Source of the DNA: Flavobacterium reichenbachii
Lineage (GTDB): Bacteria > Bacteroidota > Bacteroidia > Flavobacteriales > Flavobacteriaceae
Direction of reading: 5' to 3'
DNA: 45,460 bases
NCBI RefSeq assembly: GCF_002217435.1
Contig: NZ_MUHF01000010.1
Span: forward strand, 48,518-93,977
A program made the position numbers and the translations under genes. The notes beneath the pieces were generated by a model. The model worked only from the letters and a program-made list of their open reading frames with translations. It did no database searches and was not told where the DNA came from. Of the stretch, positions 41,982-45,460 are shown piece after piece. The number at the start of each line of letters is the position of its first letter. The first letter of the stretch is position 1.

Positions 41982-44900
41982 TTATCCAACCAAATTGATA
42001 ATCTTCCCAGGAACAATAATCACTTTATTTGGAGTTTTACCATCTAATTGTTTTTGAGTTCTTTCGTCTTTCATTACGATTTCTTCGATTTCTTCTTTGG
42101 TTAAATCCAAAGGCAATTCGATTGTGAAACGCATTTTTCCGTTGAAAGAAACCGGGTATTCTTTATTGGTTTCAACCAAATGACCTGCCTCAAAAATTGG
42201 GAACGCTACCTCAGAAATTGATCCTGTATTTCCCAACTGCAACCATAATTCTTCTGCTATATGAGGCGCGTAAGGCGAAACCAAAATTGCTAAAGGTTCT
42301 AAAATCGCTCTTGAATGACAATTTTGAGAAGACAATTCGTTTACACAAATCATAAATTGAGAAACCGAAGTATTGAAAGAGAAACTTTCAATATCATCTG
42401 CCACTTTTTTGATTGTTTTGTGTAACGATTTTAAGTTGTCTTTTGTTGGTTCGTCGTTGTTTACGATTAAACCTGTATTTTCATCAAAATACAATCTCCA
42501 TAATTTTTTCAAGAAACCAAAAACTCCAGAAATCCCAGCGGTATTCCAAGGCTTTGCTTGTTCTAATGGTCCTAAAAACATTTCGTACAAACGTAAGGTA
42601 TCAGCTCCATATTCATCACAAATATCATCTGGTGTTACGACATTGTATTTTGATTTCGACATTTTACCTATTTCACTTTCGGTAAAATATTTAATATCTT
42701 CAATGTTTTTAACCTTTCCATCAAAAGTGTAAAATTTCCTATCTCTAAGTTTATAAAAACCTTCTTTCGAAATAAATACAGGATTTTTAAAATTCTGCCA
42801 ATTACAAAACTTTAGAATTCCTTCCTCGTTCAAAAATGATGGTCTATCTGTTGCATTATAGTCAGAAACAAATTCAACTGGAACTGCTAAAGGATCAATT
42901 TCTTTTAGATCGCTATTTTCTAGTATAATTCCGGCACAATCATTTCCAAATATTATTTCTCCAAGTTCTTCGTTTTCATCAAAAAGTGAAATATTTTGTT
43001 TATTCACCCAAATCTGATTAGAACTATTTCTGGCTTTTAATGCTTTTTCAATAACGCCCAAAATCATTCCCTGATTAATCAGTTTTTTGAATGGTTCTTC
43101 GGTTGGAGCGAAACCTTTGTCTTTTAAGAATTTATTCCAAAAACGAGAATATAGTAAATGTCCGGTTGCATGTTCGCTTCCTCCAATATATAAATCTACA
43201 CTTTCCCAATATGCTAAAGCTTCTTTACTTGCAAATTCGGTTTCGTTATGTGCATCCATATAACGCATCCAATACCATGAACTTCCCGCCCAACCTGGCA
43301 TCGTGTTCAATTCCAAAGGAAAAATCGTTACGTTGTCCACCAAATCAGTATCAACAACTTTATTTTGTTTTGTATCCCAAGCCCAAACTGCTGCATTTCC
43401 TAAAGGAGGCAGACCGTCTTCGGTTGGTAAATATTTTTCTACTTCTGGCAAAATGATTGGCAAATGCTGTGCATCAATCATTTTTGGCAATCCGTTGACA
43501 TAATAAACCGGGAAAGGTTCTCCCCAATAACGCTGGCGAGAGAAAACCGCATCACGCAAACGGTAATTTGTTTTTCCTATTCCCTGCTCGATTATTTCCA
43601 ATTTTGCAATTGCTTTTACCGTAGCATCTTTATAATTTAATCCGTTTAAGAAATCAGAATTTGCGATCTCCACATTGTCTTTTGATCCGTAAGCGGCTTC
43701 AGAAATATCTACGTTTGCGAAGATATTCTTGATTTCTGGCATTCCTTCATTTCCTTTAAAGAAATTAGCAAAAGCATAATCTCTTTCGTCACCGCAAGGA
43801 ACCGCCATTACAGCGCCTGTTCCGTAACCTGCCAAAACATAATCGCCAATCCAAACCGGAATTGGTTCTTTTGTAAAAGGATGTTCCGCGTAAGCGCCCG
43901 TAAACACACCAGAAATGGTTTTTACATCGGCCATACGCTCACGCTCTGAACGTTTTGCTGTTTTTTCGATATACGCCTCAACGGCCGCTTTTTGTTCTGC
44001 AGTTGTAATTTTAGCCACCAAATCGTGCTCTGGTGCCAAAGTCATAAAGGTTACTCCGAAGATTGTATCAGGTCTGGTGGTGAAAACTTCGATAAAAGAG
44101 TCTAAAGTCGAATGTCCAAAGTCTGAAAGTACAGCTTCACTTTCGTCTTTTGACTTTTGACTTTTGACTTTAAACTTAACTAATGCTCCAACCGATTTCC
44201 CGATCCAGTTTCTTTGGGATTCTTTTATAGATTCGCTCCAGTCGATATCATTTAAACCTTGAAGCAGACGCTCTGCATAAGCAGAAATTCGCATGCTCCA
44301 TTGTGTCATTTTTTTACGGATAACAGGAAATCCTCCACGCTCAGAAACGCCGTTTACGATTTCGTCATTTGCCAAAACAGTTCCTAAACCAGGACACCAG
44401 TTTACTTCTGTTTCTGCCAAATACGTTAATCTGTATTGCAAAAGGATTTTTTCTTTTTGATCTTCAGAATAAGAATTCCATTCTGAGGCAGAAAAAACTG
44501 CAATATTATCATCTGAAACTGCATTTACACTTGCATTCCCTTCTGTTTCAAAAACAGCTGTTAAAGTCGAAATATCTTCTGCTTTGTCTGTGTTTTTATT
44601 ATACCACGAATTGAACAATTGGATGAAAATCCATTGAGTATGTTTGTAATAATCAGGATTTGATGTACGCACTTCACGCGCCCAGTCAAATGAGAATCCG
44701 ATTTTATCTAATTGTTTTCTGTAACCTGCAATTTGTTTTCCTTCTTTATCTACTCCACCGTCAATATTTACGCGTGTTGTATCTTCTGGACGCTGTCCGG
44801 TCTGAATTGCATATTGTTCTGCCGGCAATCCGAAACTGTCATAACCCATTGGGTGCAAAACATTGAAACCTTGATGTCTTTTGAAACGAGAATAAACATC

Positions 44901-45074
44901 TGAAGCTATATAACCCAGCGGATGCCCAACGTGCAGTCCTGCTCCAGACGGATAAGGAAACATATCGAGAACATAGTGTTTCGGCTTTTCAGAGTTGTTT
45001 TTTGCTGCAAAAGTTTGATTTTCTGCCCAATATTTTTGCCATTTGGCGTCAATTTCGTTTGGATTGTATTTCAT
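41982..45074 (-). CDS. leuS: Leucine-tRNA ligase, with two unusual insertions
   Basis: Class I aminoacyl-tRNA synthetase of 1030 residues that charges tRNA-Leu. HIGH-type motif PYPSGAGLHVGHPLGY near residue 40-55, KMSKS-type GKMSKSKYNVVTPDD near 804, an editing domain with TTRPDTIFGVTFMTLAPEHD near 330 and a C-terminal domain ending KVIIVPGKIINLVG. Most homologues in this group are about 80-100 residues shorter. Two expansions explain the difference: a low-complexity stretch at about residues 300-326 (KVKSQKSKDESEAV...), and an enlarged block of about 130 residues before KMSKS. Both stay in frame. Catalytic motifs are intact, so the enzyme should be functional. Confidence 0.96.
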   Translation of the reverse strand: MKYNPNEIDAKWQKYWAENQTFAAKNNSEKPKHYVLDMFPYPSGAGLHVGHPLGYIASDVYSRFKRHQGFNVLHPMGYDSFGLPAEQYAIQTGQRPEDTTRVNIDGGVDKEGKQIAGYRKQLDKIGFSFDWAREVRTSNPDYYKHTQWIFIQLFNSWYNKNTDKAEDISTLTAVFETEGNASVNAVSDDNIAVFSASEWNSYSEDQKEKILLQYRLTYLAETEVNWCPGLGTVLANDEIVNGVSERGGFPVIRKKMTQWSMRISAYAERLLQGLNDIDWSESIKESQRNWIGKSVGALVKFKVKSQKSKDESEAVLSDFGHSTLDSFIEVFTTRPDTIFGVTFMTLAPEHDLVAKITTAEQKAAVEAYIEKTAKRSERERMADVKTISGVFTGAYAEHPFTKEPIPVWIGDYVLAGYGTGAVMAVPCGDERDYAFANFFKGNEGMPEIKNIFANVDISEAAYGSKDNVEIANSDFLNGLNYKDATVKAIAKLEIIEQGIGKTNYRLRDAVFSRQRYWGEPFPVYYVNGLPKMIDAQHLPIILPEVEKYLPTEDGLPPLGNAAVWAWDTKQNKVVDTDLVDNVTIFPLELNTMPGWAGSSWYWMRYMDAHNETEFASKEALAYWESVDLYIGGSEHATGHLLYSRFWNKFLKDKGFAPTEEPFKKLINQGMILGVIEKALKARNSSNQIWVNKQNISLFDENEELGEIIFGNDCAGIILENSDLKEIDPLAVPVEFVSDYNATDRPSFLNEEGILKFCNWQNFKNPVFISKEGFYKLRDRKFYTFDGKVKNIEDIKYFTESEIGKMSKSKYNVVTPDDICDEYGADTLRLYEMFLGPLEQAKPWNTAGISGVFGFLKKLWRLYFDENTGLIVNNDEPTKDNLKSLHKTIKKVADDIESFSFNTSVSQFMICVNELSSQNCHSRAILEPLAILVSPYAPHIAEELWLQLGNTGSISEVAFPIFEAGHLVETNKEYPVSFNGKMRFTIELPLDLTKEEIEEIVMKDERTQKQLDGKTPNKVIIVPGKIINLVG
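44098..44171 (-). repeat. CTTTTGA tandem repeat inside leuS
   Basis: Three perfect CTTTTGA units (44147-44167) followed by CTTTAAACTT, and preceded by degenerate copies such as AAAGTCGAATGTCCAAAGTC. This AAAGTC-type sequence is typical of Flavobacterium intergenic repeats rather than of leuS genes. It encodes about 25 residues between two conserved segments of the editing domain. Confidence 0.65.
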
Positions 45075-45079
45075 TTTTT

Positions 45080-45120
45080 AAGGTTCAAAGTTGCAAAGTG
45101 ACAAAGGTTCAAAGGTTTTA
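45080..45120 (-). repeat. CTTTG-type intergenic repeat in the leuS leader
   Basis: AAGGTTCAAAGTTGCAAAGT and the following AAAGGTTCAAAGG are inverse copies of the repeat at 31363-31435. It lies between the leuS promoter and start codon, within the transcribed leader. Confidence 0.65.
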
Positions 45121-45140
45121 TCACTTAATGAATTATGTCG

Positions 45141-45170
45141 CAAATTTACATTTATTGTCGATTGTTGCAA
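45141..45170 (-). promoter_or_regulatory. leuS promoter
   Basis: On the minus strand TTG (45168-45170), 19 bases, then a perfect TAAATTTG (45141-45148). The leader is about 60 bases and contains the CTTTG repeat. Confidence 0.7.
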
Positions 45171-45217
45171 AGCTATTTCATTGACAAACAAATAAAATAA
45201 CAAAATACTTATTTTTG

Positions 45218-45258
45218 ATTACGTAAAAACACTTATATTCGTAATTCAAAATACGTAT
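45218..45258. promoter_or_regulatory. Inverted repeats upstream of the ModE-like gene
   Basis: ATTACG (45218-45223) and CGTAAT (45240-45245) form an inverted repeat around AT-rich sequence, followed by the palindrome ATACGTAT (45251-45258). The layout loosely resembles a ModE-type operator but does not match its consensus. Confidence 0.25.
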
Positions 45259-45351
45259 AAAATATTTTCTTTCTATAAAAAATTTGAAAAAAAAAGAAAG
45301 AATTATTTTATGCATTAATCTTTATTTTTACAAAGTTATTTAAAGAATAAA

Positions 45352-45460
45352 ATGAGTATAAATAAAAAATATTCGATTGAAGTTCGCGTTTGGATTGAAG
45401 AAGCCGAAGGTGCGTTTCTTGGAATTGGGAAAATCTGGCTTTTGGAAAATATCCAAAAAA
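45352..45460 (+). CDS. ModE-like N-terminal winged-helix regulator (partial, cut by window end)
   Basis: Only the first 36 codons are present. SIEVRVWIEEAEGAFLGIGK (residues 8-27) followed by IWLLENIQK matches the start of the ModE N-terminal HTH domain (pattern R-x-W-I-E-x-x-x-G-x-F-x-G-x-G-x-x-x-L-L-E-x-I), which regulates molybdate uptake and molybdenum enzymes. Whether the C-terminal molybdate-binding TOBE domains follow is outside the window. No other molybdenum genes are in view. Confidence 0.8.
   Translation, partial: MSINKKYSIEVRVWIEEAEGAFLGIGKIWLLENIQK

Noticed and set aside
43091..43456. Plus-strand open frames within leuS
   Set aside because: Shadow frames opposite a conserved gene; compositions are hydrophobic or Leu/Phe-rich without domains.
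44147..44167. CRISPR or VNTR locus
   Set aside because: Only three 7-base units without spacers, inside leuS. It is a small tandem repeat.

Overview
This is an AT-rich, gene-dense chromosomal window from a member of the Bacteroidota, almost certainly a Flavobacterium or close relative. The evidence is: family-specific proteins (DUF4271, DUF4296, DUF3109, a type IX secretion sorting domain, a TonB-dependent receptor with a carboxypeptidase-regulatory-like domain, Asp-rich surface lipoproteins); start sites without Shine-Dalgarno sequences; and many promoters fitting the Bacteroidota pattern TTG-N17-23-TAnnTTTG. I place 42 coding genes, the last cut by the window edge. I saw no rRNA, tRNA, tmRNA, CRISPR array, phage or intact insertion sequence.

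Layout. 1-4.7 kb: class I ribonucleotide reductase (nrdB then nrdA) and a DUF3109 protein. 4.9-6.5 kb: MarC-type membrane protein, a small membrane protein and a short FAD-binding protein. 6.6-9.7 kb: lipoprotein, and an operon of HupE-like membrane protein, dCMP deaminase and CtpA-type S41 protease. 9.9-13.5 kb: TerB-like protein, fructose-1,6-bisphosphatase, acetyltransferase, aspartate kinase. 13.5-14.8 kb: two paralogous HTH regulators and a DUF5808 membrane protein. 14.9-20.2 kb: a 1143-residue probable outer-membrane protein, a secreted Lys/Ala-rich protein and a glycosyltransferase. 20.4-28.7 kb: a probable phosphate-starvation region with an OprP-type porin, PhoR and PhoB, a TonB-dependent receptor, a surface lipoprotein and a very small secreted protein that is little more than a T9SS sorting domain. 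28.8-36.5 kb: LuxE-like acyl-activating protein, tyrS, an NAD-dependent epimerase, the DPM-synthase/pyrC/DUF4296 operon, DUF4271 and hemD. 36.8-41.4 kb: Lrp regulator, two tandemly duplicated membrane proteins, a YugP-type Zn peptidase, and a TPR-histidine kinase/LuxR response regulator operon. 41.6-45.5 kb: a candidate non-coding RNA, leuS, and the start of a ModE-like regulator.

Most genes are housekeeping. The most interesting signals lie between genes. (1) Three phosphate-region promoters (porin, TonB receptor, lipoprotein) each carry three TTAAC-like repeats at an exact 11-bp period. The proximal repeat lies 10 bp from the -7 element in two of them and 21 bp (10 + 11) in the third, a candidate Flavobacterium Pho box. 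(2) The TPR-kinase/LuxR-regulator operon has a perfect TACCTGA-TA-TCAGGTA palindrome about 60 bp upstream of its predicted start, the 7-2-7 layout used by NarL-type regulators, plus a third half-site. (3) A complete promoter and intrinsic terminator bracket an about 170-nt stretch with no credible gene: a candidate small RNA. (4) A family of long hairpin elements has one copy between phoB and phoR. (5) Intrinsic terminators appear to be embedded in the coding 3' ends of two genes that face a convergent neighbour. (6) leuS carries an in-frame insertion that looks derived from an intergenic repeat.

Functions are assigned by motif and family recognition only; no database search was run.
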